Assembly (NCBI GenBank): GCA_946482165.1 | Contig: CAMLQS010000082.1 | Coordinates: forward strand, 1-16,560 | DNA from: an uncultured Verrucomicrobiota bacterium | GTDB taxonomy: Bacteria; Verrucomicrobiota; Verrucomicrobiae; Opitutales; Opitutaceae | Reading direction: 5' to 3' | Length of the DNA: 16,560 bases | Shown: positions 1-8,443 of the stretch, piece by piece | How the letters are laid out: each line of letters starts with the position of its first letter | Position numbering within the stretch: position 1 is the stretch's first letter | The notes under the pieces: generated by a model | The model's input: only the letters and a program-made list of their open reading frames with translations | What the model was told of the DNA's origin: nothing | Database searches by the model: none | Translations under genes and position numbers: made by a program

Positions 1-1838
1 GTTATCCATCAATGAGTTGAATCCAGCGGAGGCTCCAGTAGCGGAAGTCGGGCTAATGTGCTCCCGCAGCCAGAGAGTGATCTCCGTGCCCTGCGTCGCC
101 AATCCATCCTCCCGGAGCACGAAGAGCTTGCCCGGCCCCGTAACCTCAAAACACGATGGCTCCCTCCCCTTGCCCGCGCCACCCGGATGGGTGCGCACCG
201 TCATCCGCTCGGCCACCATGAAGCAGGAAAGGATGCCGATCCCGAACTGAGAGATGGGCGACACCCGCCCCGCCCCTTCGCGCGTCAAGGCCGCCTGCTC
301 GGCATGAAAATCCGGCGACTGGTAATAGCTCCGCCCCACGGTGGCGAAATAGCGGCGTATTTGCTCTCGAGTCATCCCCGTGCCCCAATCGCGCACGCGG
401 ATGAAGCGCCGCCGCTCCTCCTCGCCCCAGCTCAGGTCGACCCGCAAGCTCTCGCCCTTGCCCAACTCGTCCACCGATTCCCCGGCGTTTTTATCGTGCT
501 CCCGCCGCTTCAACCGCGCCTGCCGCAGCTCCAAGGCGTCGAGCGAATTTTGCAGCAGCTCGCGAATGCAGATCGCGGGGTCGCCATAAAGGTTGGCTCC
601 CATGAGCAGCCGCATCACTTGGTCCTGATCGAGCCGGAAGCGAAACTCCGGGTCGTAGAGATAAAGCGCCCTCCCCTTCACGGTCTTCGCCTTGATCTTC
701 AGCTCGGCGTGCGAAAGAGGCAGCACCGCGCCCACGGCATGGATGCGACGAAGCTCCTCCGCCACCGCCGCGCACTCTTGGTCGATCCATTCGCCGAAGG
801 CCCGAATGCTGTGCTCGACCGCCGGATGCGGGCAGGCGTTGCACACGTAACGCAGCACGAGATCCGCGCCGGAGCGGTCGATGGCATAGCCCGTCACCGC
901 GAGATGTTTTCGCCACTCGTCCCTCGAAGTGGCGCGTCCGTCCTTGGCGCCCGCCCCGTCGTCGCCGAGCTCACCCAAGCCGAGATGGTAGAAAAGTATC
1001 TCCGGCGTGCGCGACCGGTCAAAATCGATGATGTCGGCCAACCGGAGCAGCAAACCAGGCAGCCAAGATTGGTGGTTCGGGCGCCATCGAGATGCACGCG
1101 AATGCGCTCCGCGTTCCCTTCGCAGTGCTTCTCTCGCAACCAACCGGGAGCCTTGCCGTGGCTGGCGGCAATAGCGACAGCGGACGGGAACCAATCCAAG
1201 TCGGCGTGCATCAGCTCGGAGTAGCCCAGCAGCTTCTTCAACTCGCGAGCGATGGCCCCCGTCTCCGGGCTCTCCTCGGCGTGACGCCGCCGCAGAAACT
1301 CCGCGAGCAAATGGTCCGCGATGCACTTCGCGTCGGAGGCATCGCCCGCCTTGAGCAAACGGTTCCGCTCGCGGATCAGCTCGGCGTGGGAGTCTTCGTG
1401 CGAACGGTATTTGCGTCCGAAGTCCGTCCCCGGCTCCTGCCCCCTGCGAATCCGCTCCAGCTCTGTCCGTTCTTCAGCGGAGAGCACCATTCCTAGGTCG
1501 TGAATGTAAGCGGCAACGATGCAGAGCGCACAGCCGATGGGCTGGAGTTCCTGAATTCCCTCCTCCGTCACCAACCTCTCCATGACGTGAAGGACATTCC
1601 GCAGATGGCGCGGCCCGTGATCGGTGTAGAACGGCATGTCGCGCACCACTTGTCCTGAAAGCGCGGCGGCCCCCTCCACCACCGCTCGCACGACAACGCG
1701 CAGCTTCTCACCGCCGGGCGACTCGTCCTTTTTCAATTCCGCCCAAAAGCGGGAAGGCACCCCGTCCCAAGGAAGGGTTGTGGGAATGGCGTTGAACAAA
1801 ATCGGCTGAAACGACGCGGACGAATTTGGGACGAGCAT
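1..1838 (-). pseudogene. HD-domain plus Hsp90-like (GHKL) ATPase protein, frameshifted, 3' end outside window
   Basis: The gene reads leftwards in two frames that together make one protein. The N-terminal part (1838 to about 1060) has a metal-dependent HD phosphohydrolase pattern: FYTDHGPRHLRNVL, AAYIHDLGM, AIAASHG, then LLRLADIIDFDRSRTP. The last segment and everything after it lie in a second frame, so about one base is missing near 1034-1070. The second frame then stays open to base 1. It carries a GHKL/Hsp90 ATP-binding fold: ICIRELLQNSLDALELRQ (N box, about 516-575), VRDWGTGMT (about 370-400), and ISQFGIGILSCFM (about 217-255). HD domains fused to Hsp90-like ATPases are a known bacterial architecture of poorly defined role, sometimes discussed with stress or conflict systems. 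I chose ATG at 1838 over the in-frame TTG at 1880; neither has a clear ribosome binding site. It may be a true pseudogene or a single-base sequence error. The C-terminus is off the window. Confidence 0.8.
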
Positions 1839-1946
1839 CGCGAGGGAGTTGGACGCCGCACAGGCAACGCCCGCCGCCAAAGGGAAGCCAGCCGCAAGTC
1901 GCTCAACTTCGTGGCGCTACCAAACCGGAACCGACACGCCCACCCC

Positions 1947-2330
1947 TCACAGCTCCGTATACTTCGCGCTGCGCCCCTTCGCCTTCGCCACCGGATACTT
2001 CGCCGCGTTCTGCGCCATCTTGCGCTCGATCGCCGCCGCCACGTCGATCCCGGTCATGTTGGCGAACTCCAACGCGTAGATCACCACGTCCGCCAGTTCC
2101 TCCTCGATCTTCGCCAAGCGCGCCGGATCGTCCGCCACCTTCGCGCGCGAAGCCTCGGGCGTGTCCCACAAAAAGTGCTCCATCAGCTCCCCCGCCTCCG
2201 CCGCGAGCGCCATGCTGAGATTTTTCGGCGCGTGAAACTGCTCCCAGTCCCGCTCATGCGCAAAGGCCAGCACCCGCGCCTTGATTTCGCCAAGCGTCGC
2301 CGTCGCGTCCTTCAAACCGTTGGTTTCCAT
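1947..2330 (-). CDS. MazG-like nucleotide pyrophosphohydrolase (DCTPP1/RS21-C6 type)
   Basis: This 127-residue all-alpha protein is predicted to hydrolyse non-canonical or excess (d)NTPs to NMP and pyrophosphate, in the cytoplasm. The family motif ExxE...ExxD is present: E45 and E48 in EAGELMEHF, E78 and D81 in EEELADVVIYAL. The stretch AHERDWEQFHAPKNL closely resembles the human dCTP pyrophosphatase DCTPP1 as I remember it, so this clade is more likely than full-length two-domain MazG. The ATG at 2330 lies inside the end of the upstream kinase-like gene (overlap 2312-2330) and is directly preceded by GGAGGG, which suggests translational coupling. The frame is open further upstream, to about 2516, but that part only shadows the kinase gene. 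Substrate preference cannot be read from the sequence. Confidence 0.9.
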   Translation of the reverse strand: METNGLKDATATLGEIKARVLAFAHERDWEQFHAPKNLSMALAAEAGELMEHFLWDTPEASRAKVADDPARLAKIEEELADVVIYALEFANMTGIDVAAAIERKMAQNAAKYPVAKAKGRSAKYTEL

Positions 2331-3307
2331 CCCTCCAGCAAACGCGCCCGCGCCGCCGCGTCGAGCTCCGCCCCGCCCGCCTCCGCCGCGCGCAACACCG
2401 CCCCGAGCACCGGCTCGCCCCACGGCTCCACCGGCGCGAAGCCGACGCTCCACGCCTCCTCCGCGATCACCGGCCCCATCCCCAGCCCGCCCGCGACCGC
2501 CAGCGGAAAGTTCCACGCCTCCATCTGGTCCGCCTCCGTCAAGCGATCCCGCACCGCCTTCGCCAGCCGCAACAACTCATCCCCCGCCGCGCGCACCAGC
2601 CCCTCCGCCACCGCGTCGCCCGCCGCCGCCGCCGCCCGCACCTCGCGCGCAAAACCCGCCACCGCCGCACGGTCCCTTTTGCCCGCATGCAGTTCACGTA
2701 ATACTTCGCGCAGCCCCGCTTTTCCCTCCGCCTTCGCCCCGAGAAAATACGCCGCCGCCCGCGCCCCCAGCTCCGTCGCCTCTCCGCGTCCGTCTTCACC
2801 TTCGCACGCCGCCGCCAGCCCCTGAAGCGCCAGCCAATAGCCGCCGCCCTTGTCGTCGACGAGCCAGCCCCAGCCGCCCGCCTGCCACGTTTCGCCCGCC
2901 TTGTTCCGCCCCCACGCCGCCGACCCCGTGCCCGCGATCACCACCACGCCCGGACCGCCCTCCAGCGCCCCCGCGTGCGCCGCCTCCAAATCGCTCCCGA
3001 GCTCCACCGCGCCGCCCAGCCCGAGGCTCGAAATCTCCGCGCGCATCACCGCCCGCTCCGCCTCCGTCCGCACACCCGCCAACCCGAAGAAGCTCCCGCG
3101 CACGGCCTCCGCCGCCACCCCGGCGCCCGCCAGAGCCGCGCCCACGGCCGCCATGATCGCCTCGCCCGCCGCCGCCGCGCCGATCGCCTGAAAATTCCCC
3201 GGGCCCGCCTCGCCCGCGCCGCGCACCGCGCCCGTCCCGTCCGCGAGCAGCGCCCGCGTCCTCGTCCCGCCCGCGTCGACTCCGATAAAAAAGCCCATCC
3301 CCCGCAT
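2312..3307 (-). CDS. BadF/BadG/BcrA/BcrD ATPase family protein, N-acetylglucosamine kinase-like
   Basis: This is a 331-residue member of the actin-like ATPase fold (ASKHA), most like eukaryotic and bacterial GlcNAc kinases. It probably phosphorylates an amino sugar released in cell-wall or chitin turnover. The phosphate-1 loop is VDAGGTRTR near residues 10-18. Further on are GSDLEAAHAGAL, then phosphate-2 VVVIAGTGSAAWG, then GGWGWLVDDKGGGYWLA (the sugar/ATP region of NAGK-like proteins), and a late AGGLGMGPVI adenosine motif. Length fits the family. Two ATGs are possible, 3307 and 3298 (MGFFIGVDAGG); the second fits the family start slightly better. The gene overlaps the MazG-like gene downstream by 19 bases, so the two probably share a transcript. 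It is divergent from the histidine kinase across about 167 bases in which I could not identify a convincing promoter. The sugar is not determinable here. Confidence 0.85.
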   Translation of the reverse strand: MRGMGFFIGVDAGGTRTRALLADGTGAVRGAGEAGPGNFQAIGAAAAGEAIMAAVGAALAGAGVAAEAVRGSFFGLAGVRTEAERAVMRAEISSLGLGGAVELGSDLEAAHAGALEGGPGVVVIAGTGSAAWGRNKAGETWQAGGWGWLVDDKGGGYWLALQGLAAACEGEDGRGEATELGARAAAYFLGAKAEGKAGLREVLRELHAGKRDRAAVAGFAREVRAAAAAGDAVAEGLVRAAGDELLRLAKAVRDRLTEADQMEAWNFPLAVAGGLGMGPVIAEEAWSVGFAPVEPWGEPVLGAVLRAAEAGGAELDAAARARLLEGWKPTV

Positions 3308-3474
3308 CTACGGCGTCCGGCTCGAAACACAACCGCGCGCCGCCCGCCCCGCCGCTCGCCGCCCGGCCGCGATCCCCGCCGCGCCTTTTCGCCAACCCTA
3401 AGCGTTTACATCCATCGTGCGGACAATGCTCGCCCCTCTTTCGCGTGTCTATTTATCCTCCAAACACATACCCC

Positions 3475-6400
3475 ATGAAATGCTCACGTGTTTCCGAGCC
3501 GGTCCGCCTCGCCCTGAAATACACCTTGATCGCCGCGGTCTGGATCGTGACGTCCGATCTTCTGCTCTCCCGCCTGGCCGGCGACGACGAGATCGCCCAG
3601 CACTGGAACACCGTGAAGGGACTCGGCTTCGTCGTCGTCACCGGCCTTATCCTCCACGCCTTGGCGACGCGCATGCAGGGCCGCATCCACGCCGCCGAGC
3701 GCTCGCGCCAGGACGAACTGCGGCGGGTCAACGAACATCTCCAACGCGCCAAGGGCCTGCTCGCCGCGCTCGCCCGCGCCAACCAGGCCACGCTCACCGC
3801 GCGCGAGGAGGAGGCACTCTGCCGCGAAATCGGCTCCGCCCTCGTCGGCCTGGCCGGCCTGCGTTTCGTCTGGTTCGGCTGGGTCGATGAGCAAACCCTC
3901 CGCGTCGCGCCCGGCGCATGGGCCGGCGACGCCCCGGGCTACATCGAAGGCCTCGTCTGCACCATCGACCCCGACGACGCCCATGGGCGCGGACCGACCG
4001 GGACCGCCATCCGCGAGAACCGCATCGTCGCCTGCAACGACCTCCGGCGCGACGACACCTTGCTCCCCTGGCGCCCGCAGATGGACCGCCACGGCTTTCT
4101 CTCCAGCGCCTCGGTGCCCATCCGCTTCGGCGCGCGTCGCGGCGCCTTCTCCGCCTACGCCGGACAGACCGGATATTTCGACGCCGAGATCGCCGAGCTC
4201 CTCCGCCAGCTCGCCTCCGACCTCGAGCACGGCCTCGGTCTCATCGCCGCGCGGGCCGAGCGCGAGCGCGTCGACGACCGTCTCCGCGAAAGCGAGGCCC
4301 GCTACCGCGCCCTGTTCGAGAACGAGCACGTCGCCATGCTGCTCGTGGACCCGGTCGACGGCGCGATCCGCGACGCCAACCCCGCCGCCGCCGCCTTCTA
4401 CGGCTGGTCGCGCGAGGAGCTGCTCCGCAAGAACGCCGCCGACCTCAACCTCCTCCCGCGCGAGCGCATACTCGCCGACATGGGCCTCGCCGTATCCGGA
4501 GAACAACGACGCTTCCAGTTCCGCCACCGCCGGGCCGATTCCGCCGTCCGCGACGTGGAGATTTTTTCCGGTCCCGTCGTCATCGACGGCCGCGAACTGC
4601 TCTGCTCCATCATCCACGACATCACCGACCGGCTCGCCGCCGAGCAGGCCCTCGCCGACGCCCTCGCGCTCAACGAGGTCGCCATCGACTCCTCCCCGCT
4701 CGGCATGGTCATCTACGATCCGGAAGGCCTCGCCGTGCGCGCCAACCCCGCGGCCCTGCGCATCCTGGGGACCTCCGCCGACGAACTGGAAAAACACCAC
4801 CTCCGCACCCCGGCCTGGCCCGACCAGGGGCGGATCGCCGCCGCCGAGCGCGCCCTCGCCCTCGGCTCGGCCCAATCCATCGAAACCCACATCGCCGGCC
4901 CCGACGGCGCGCGCGTCGAGCTGGCCGCCACCTTCAGCCCTTTCGCCTTCCACGGCCGGCGCCACCTGCTCGCCACCTTGGAGGACGTCACCGAAAAGCG
5001 CCGCGTTCTCGCCCGCCTCCACCTCATGCAGGCCGCCATCGAGGCCGCGCCCAGCGCCATCATCGTGGCCGACCCGGTCGGCCGCATCGAATGGGTGAAT
5101 CCCGCCTTTGTCGCCCTCACCGGCTACTCCCTCGAACAGGTCTCCGGCCGAAACCCCAGCATCCTCAAATCCGGCCGCCAGGGCCCCGCCTTCTACGAGG
5201 AGATGTGGAGCGCCATCTCCCGCGGCCACATCTGGTCCGGCGACCTGCAAAACCAGCGCCGCGACGGCTCCATCTACTGGGAGCACATGATCATCGCCCC
5301 CGTGATAAGCCCCTCCGGCGCGATCGAGCACTACATCGCGATCAAGCAGGACATCTCCGGCGAAAAGGAGCTGGAGCGCCAGGTCGCCCGCACCCAGCGC
5401 CTCGAGAGCATCGGCCTGCTCGCCGGCGGCATCGCCCACGATTTGAACAACGTCCTCGCCCCCATCCTCATGGCGATGGACCTGTTCAAGATGCGCTACA
5501 CCGACCCCGCCGACCAGGCGCGCCTCGAGATCATCCGCAAGTCCGCCGAACGCGGCGCGGGCATCGTGCGCCAAGTCCTCACCTTCGCCCGCGGAGTCGA
5601 GGGCGAACGCATGACCCTGCGCCCCGAGCACCTGATCAAGGAGGTGCGCAACCTGCTCCAGGAGACCCTGCCCCGCCTCATCGAGATCGTGGTCGACCTC
5701 GAACCCGGCCTCCCCTCCGTGCTCGGCGACGCCACCCAGCTGCACCAGGTCCTGCTCAACCTCGGGGTCAACGCGCGCGACGCCATGCCCCACGGCGGCG
5801 TGCTCACCTTCGGCGCCCGTCGCATGCAACTCGCGGAACCCCTGATCACCCAATCCGGGCTGAAGGCGCCCCCGGGCGACTACGTCGTGCTCTCCGTTCG
5901 CGACACCGGCTGCGGCATCTCGCCCGAGGTCATGGAGCACATGTTCGAGCCGTTCTACACCACCAAACCGCGCGGCGCCGGCACCGGCCTCGGCCTCTCC
6001 ACCGTGCTCGGCATCGTGCGCGGCCACGGCGGAGGCCTCGACGTCGTCAGCCAGCTCGGCAAGGGCACCGAGTTTCGCGTGCTGCTGCCCGCCACCGCCA
6101 CGTCGCCCGCCCCGCGCGTCGAACACCAGGCCGGCGTGACGGGCGCGGGCCGCGCCATCCTCGTCGTGGACGACGAGGAGGCCATCCGCGTCATCACCGC
6201 CCTCGCCCTCCAGCACCACGGCTTCGCTCACGTCGAAGCGGAGGACGGCCGTGCCGCCATGGAGATTTTCTCGGCCGACCCGGGACGATTCTCGGCCGTC
6301 ATCCTCGATCACATCATGCCGCATATGGGCGGCGAGGAAGTCGCCGCCCGGATCAAAGCCGTCCGCCCCGATCTGCCGATCATCCTGATCTCGGGCATGC

Positions 6401-6528
6401 TGTCCGAAAGCGCCACCGGCCCCTCCGCCTCCGAAGCCTACCGCGTCCATGGCGATCTGGTCCTGCGAAAGCCCTTCTCCCAGTCCGATCTGATGTCCGC
6501 CCTGGCCAAGGTCCTGCACGCCGCTTAG
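3475..6528 (+). CDS. Membrane-bound hybrid sensor histidine kinase (GAF, 3 PAS, HisKA, HATPase, receiver)
   Basis: A 1017-residue sensor kinase. Two hydrophobic segments (about 12-34 and 49-66) anchor the N-terminus. They are followed by a short coil and a GAF-like domain (about 100-260). Three PAS domains follow: about 272-392 (YRALFENEHVAMLLVDP), 396-512 (IDSSPLGMVIYDPEG) and 518-637 (IEAAPSAIIVADPVG, then WVNPAFVALTGYS). The dimerisation/phosphoacceptor helix has GGIAHDLNN with H655. The ATPase domain has the N box NLGVNARDAMPHGG and the G boxes VRDTGCGIS and GAGTGLGLS. A C-terminal receiver (about 894-1015) keeps the acidic pair DDEE, the acceptor D945 in VILDHIMPHMGG and K999. All catalytic residues are present, so it should be active and relay phosphate to its own receiver. 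An external phosphotransfer partner or output regulator is not in the window. I chose ATG at 3475; a GTG at 3445 in the same frame would add ten residues with no family resemblance. Stop to next gene is 140 bases. Confidence 0.93.
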   Translation: MKCSRVSEPVRLALKYTLIAAVWIVTSDLLLSRLAGDDEIAQHWNTVKGLGFVVVTGLILHALATRMQGRIHAAERSRQDELRRVNEHLQRAKGLLAALARANQATLTAREEEALCREIGSALVGLAGLRFVWFGWVDEQTLRVAPGAWAGDAPGYIEGLVCTIDPDDAHGRGPTGTAIRENRIVACNDLRRDDTLLPWRPQMDRHGFLSSASVPIRFGARRGAFSAYAGQTGYFDAEIAELLRQLASDLEHGLGLIAARAERERVDDRLRESEARYRALFENEHVAMLLVDPVDGAIRDANPAAAAFYGWSREELLRKNAADLNLLPRERILADMGLAVSGEQRRFQFRHRRADSAVRDVEIFSGPVVIDGRELLCSIIHDITDRLAAEQALADALALNEVAIDSSPLGMVIYDPEGLAVRANPAALRILGTSADELEKHHLRTPAWPDQGRIAAAERALALGSAQSIETHIAGPDGARVELAATFSPFAFHGRRHLLATLEDVTEKRRVLARLHLMQAAIEAAPSAIIVADPVGRIEWVNPAFVALTGYSLEQVSGRNPSILKSGRQGPAFYEEMWSAISRGHIWSGDLQNQRRDGSIYWEHMIIAPVISPSGAIEHYIAIKQDISGEKELERQVARTQRLESIGLLAGGIAHDLNNVLAPILMAMDLFKMRYTDPADQARLEIIRKSAERGAGIVRQVLTFARGVEGERMTLRPEHLIKEVRNLLQETLPRLIEIVVDLEPGLPSVLGDATQLHQVLLNLGVNARDAMPHGGVLTFGARRMQLAEPLITQSGLKAPPGDYVVLSVRDTGCGISPEVMEHMFEPFYTTKPRGAGTGLGLSTVLGIVRGHGGGLDVVSQLGKGTEFRVLLPATATSPAPRVEHQAGVTGAGRAILVVDDEEAIRVITALALQHHGFAHVEAEDGRAAMEIFSADPGRFSAVILDHIMPHMGGEEVAARIKAVRPDLPIILISGMLSESATGPSASEAYRVHGDLVLRKPFSQSDLMSALAKVLHAA

Positions 6529-6668
6529 CCGTCCGCCCTTGCGCTCCCGCGCCGCGCCCGCCCGTTTCGCGGATCTCTCCGGCCGCCCCCATCGGGGCGC
6601 TTCCCGATTCTGCCCACGGGTCCCCTTGCCTCCCTTGCCGCACGGACGCCACCGCGCTTGCTGGCTCC

Positions 6669-7313
6669 ATGCCGCGCACCCTCGAAGCCGAACTGCTCGA
6701 CATCCTTCCGCTCGACTCGCCCGACGCCCGGCGCAGCCGACGCGACCTGCTGCGCATCAACCATCTCATGGGCAACCACGCCTGGTTCGAGCGCATCGTC
6801 CCGGGCCTGGCCGAACCCGGCGAACACGCCCTCGAGCTCGGCGCCGGCGACGGCATCCTGGCCCTGCGTCTGCGCGGCGCCGGAGTCCGCGTGGACAGCC
6901 TGGACCGTTTCCCCGCCCCGCGTCGCTGGCCCGCCACCGCCCGCTGGCACGCCTCCGACCTACGCTGCTTCGATAGCTGGGCCGACTACAAGGTCGTCCT
7001 GGCCAACCTCGTCCTTCACCACCTCGACGACTTCGAACTCGCCGCCCTCGGAGCCCGGCTCGACCGCCACGCGCGCGTCCTCGTATTCAACGAGCCGCTA
7101 CGCAGCGTCCGCGCCCGTCTCCTCTGGTCCGTCGGCGCCCCGCTCGGCGGCGCCTGCGCCGTCACCCGCCACGACGGACGCCTGAGCATCGAGGCCGGCT
7201 TCCGCGGTCACGAGCTTCCCCGCGTCCTCCGCCTCGATCCCGCCCGCTGGGATTGCCGCGTGGACGAGACGTTTCTCGGCGCCTATCGCCTCGTCGCACT
7301 CCGCCGGCCATGA
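6669..7313 (+). CDS. Class I SAM-dependent methyltransferase of the type III PKS operon
   Basis: A 214-residue protein with a Rossmann-type methyltransferase core. Motif I is LELGAGDG (residues 55-62), followed by an acidic strand end VDSLDRF and the post-motif stretch VVLANLVLHHLDDFEL typical of UbiE/small-molecule methyltransferases. The C-terminal half is an RLS-rich cap (LLWSVGAPLGGACAV) of the sort seen in methyltransferases acting on hydrophobic aromatic products. The stop overlaps the start of the oxidoreductase gene (ATGA, 7310-7313), so the two are translationally coupled, and the polyketide synthase follows. The likely role is O- or C-methylation of the polyketide product; this is inferred from context. 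ATG at 6669 is the first start with a family-like N-terminus; no ribosome binding site is obvious. The 140 bases before it hold only a small GC hairpin (6584-6599). Confidence 0.85.
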   Translation: MPRTLEAELLDILPLDSPDARRSRRDLLRINHLMGNHAWFERIVPGLAEPGEHALELGAGDGILALRLRGAGVRVDSLDRFPAPRRWPATARWHASDLRCFDSWADYKVVLANLVLHHLDDFELAALGARLDRHARVLVFNEPLRSVRARLLWSVGAPLGGACAVTRHDGRLSIEAGFRGHELPRVLRLDPARWDCRVDETFLGAYRLVALRRP

Positions 7314-8422
7314 ACGCCCCCGCCTCCCCTTCGCGTGGCACGGGCGTCTCGCCCGTGTTCTCCTCGCCGGGCCGTCCCGGCCCGGCGTCCCCCCGCCGGA
7401 TCGAGATCGTCGGCGGCGGCCTCTCCGGCCTTTCGCTCGGCCTCGCCCTCCGCCGAGCCGGCGTGCCGGTCACGATCCACGAGGCCGGCGCCTACCCCCG
7501 TCATCGCGTCTGCGGCGAGTTCATCACCGGCCTCGACCCCGGCACGCGCCGCGTCCTCCGCCTCGATCCCTTCTTCGGAGACGTCCGCTACCACCAGGAG
7601 GTCGCCTGGTTCCGCGACGGCGCCCCCTTCCTCCGCCACACTCTGCCCGCCCCCGCGATCGCCCTGAGCCGCCACACCCTCGACGAACGCCTCGCCTCCG
7701 CCTTCGTCGCCGCGGGCGGCGAACTTCGCACGCACTCGCGCATCCTCCCCGACTCCGCCCCCCCCGGCCGCGTCTACGCCCAAGGCCGCCGCGCCGCCTC
7801 CGACTCCAACTGGCTCGGCCTCAAGGTCCACGCCCGCGGCCTCGCCCTCGCCGCCCCGCTCGAGCTCCACCTCGGCGACCGGGCCTACGTCGGCCTCTGC
7901 TCCGTCGACCAGGACACCGTCAACGTCTGCGGACTCTTCCGCCGCCGCCCCGGTCTCGAGCTGGACCGCGCCACCGCCCTCTCCGCCTACCTCCGCGCCT
8001 CCGGCCTTTCCGACCTCGCCGACCGCCTCGGCTCCGCCGAGCTCGATCCCGAGTCCCACTGCGCCGTTTCCGCCCTCGCCTTTGGCCCCGCTCCCAACCA
8101 CGCCGACGCCGACGACGAGAAACTCTCCCTCGGCGACGCCCACGCCTTCTCCCCGCCCTTCACCGGCAACGGCATGGCCATGGCCTTCCAATCCGCCGCC
8201 CTCGCGCTCGATCCGATCCTGCGTTGGACCCGCCACGAAACCGACTGGGCCGCCGCCGTCTCCGCCGTGCGCGAAAAACTTCGCGCCCGCTTCCGCCTCC
8301 GACTCGCCGGGTCCGCCCTCCTTCACCTCGCGCTCCTGCGCCCCGCCACCCAGGCCGCCTTCCGCGCCTCCGCCCGCGCCGGCCTCGTCCCCTTCGCGTC
8401 CCTCTACCGCGTCACCCACTGA
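7310..8422 (+). CDS. FAD-dependent oxidoreductase (geranylgeranyl reductase/monooxygenase-like) of the type III PKS operon
   Basis: A 370-residue flavoprotein. The dinucleotide-binding motif IEIVGGGLSGLSLGLALRRAG begins at residue 31, with the GxGxxG glycines at G35, G37 and G40. It is followed by YPRHRVCGEF and, near residue 275, the second FAD motif SLGDAHAFSPPFTGNGM (G275-D276). These mark the p-hydroxybenzoate hydroxylase/geranylgeranyl reductase superfamily. Hydroxylation, oxidation or reduction of the polyketide product is likely but not provable here. The gene starts within the methyltransferase stop (ATGA) and ends 21 bases before the synthase. The first 30 residues precede the FAD strand and contain no family signal. 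They include GTGVSPVF, encoded by a palindromic repeat (7339-7386), so this N-terminal tail looks like absorbed repeat DNA. A GTG at 7355 could serve as an alternative start. Confidence 0.87.
   Translation: MNAPASPSRGTGVSPVFSSPGRPGPASPRRIEIVGGGLSGLSLGLALRRAGVPVTIHEAGAYPRHRVCGEFITGLDPGTRRVLRLDPFFGDVRYHQEVAWFRDGAPFLRHTLPAPAIALSRHTLDERLASAFVAAGGELRTHSRILPDSAPPGRVYAQGRRAASDSNWLGLKVHARGLALAAPLELHLGDRAYVGLCSVDQDTVNVCGLFRRRPGLELDRATALSAYLRASGLSDLADRLGSAELDPESHCAVSALAFGPAPNHADADDEKLSLGDAHAFSPPFTGNGMAMAFQSAALALDPILRWTRHETDWAAAVSAVREKLRARFRLRLAGSALLHLALLRPATQAAFRASARAGLVPFASLYRVTH
7339..7386. repeat. Two adjacent perfect hairpins, dispersed-repeat type, inside the 5' coding part of the oxidoreductase gene
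   Basis: The first inverted repeat is CACGGGC, 5-base loop, GCCCGTG (7339-7357). The second, nine bases on, is GCCGGGCC, 5-base loop, GGCCCGGC (7366-7386). The first reads GTGVSPV in the plus frame and GRDARAT on the reverse strand. That peptide is one I associate with an interspersed palindromic repeat in Verrucomicrobiota and Planctomycetota genomes. The repeat is in frame with the oxidoreductase and adds no stop. It could also fold in the mRNA just after the coupled start codon. Confidence 0.7.
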
Positions 8423-8443
8423 GCCGCGCCCCGCCGCCCGCCG

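Noticed and set aside
58..1224. 388-codon plus-strand open frame over the HD/Hsp90-like gene
   Set aside because: The minus strand carries clear HD and GHKL motifs in two frames that join. The plus translation has no recognisable motif.
3308..3474. Sigma-70 promoter between the BadF-like and kinase genes (TTTACA at 3405, GACAAT at 3422)
   Set aside because: The spacing of about 11 bases is far from 17, and no better pair was seen.
3484..6519. 1011-codon open frame on the minus strand opposite the histidine kinase
   Set aside because: Composition-driven shadow: the plus strand shows a complete domain series with catalytic residues, while the minus-strand translation is low-complexity and Gly/Asp/Glu-rich with no motif.
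6584..6599. CGCCCC-CATC-GGGGCG hairpin as terminator of the kinase gene
   Set aside because: No T-run follows. In DNA of this composition a 6-base GC stem is expected by chance.
3918..7313. 1131-codon plus-strand open frame running through the kinase into the methyltransferase
   Set aside because: Only the end from 6669 is real. The part over the kinase is Arg/Pro-rich shadow in another frame, so it is not a giant fusion protein.
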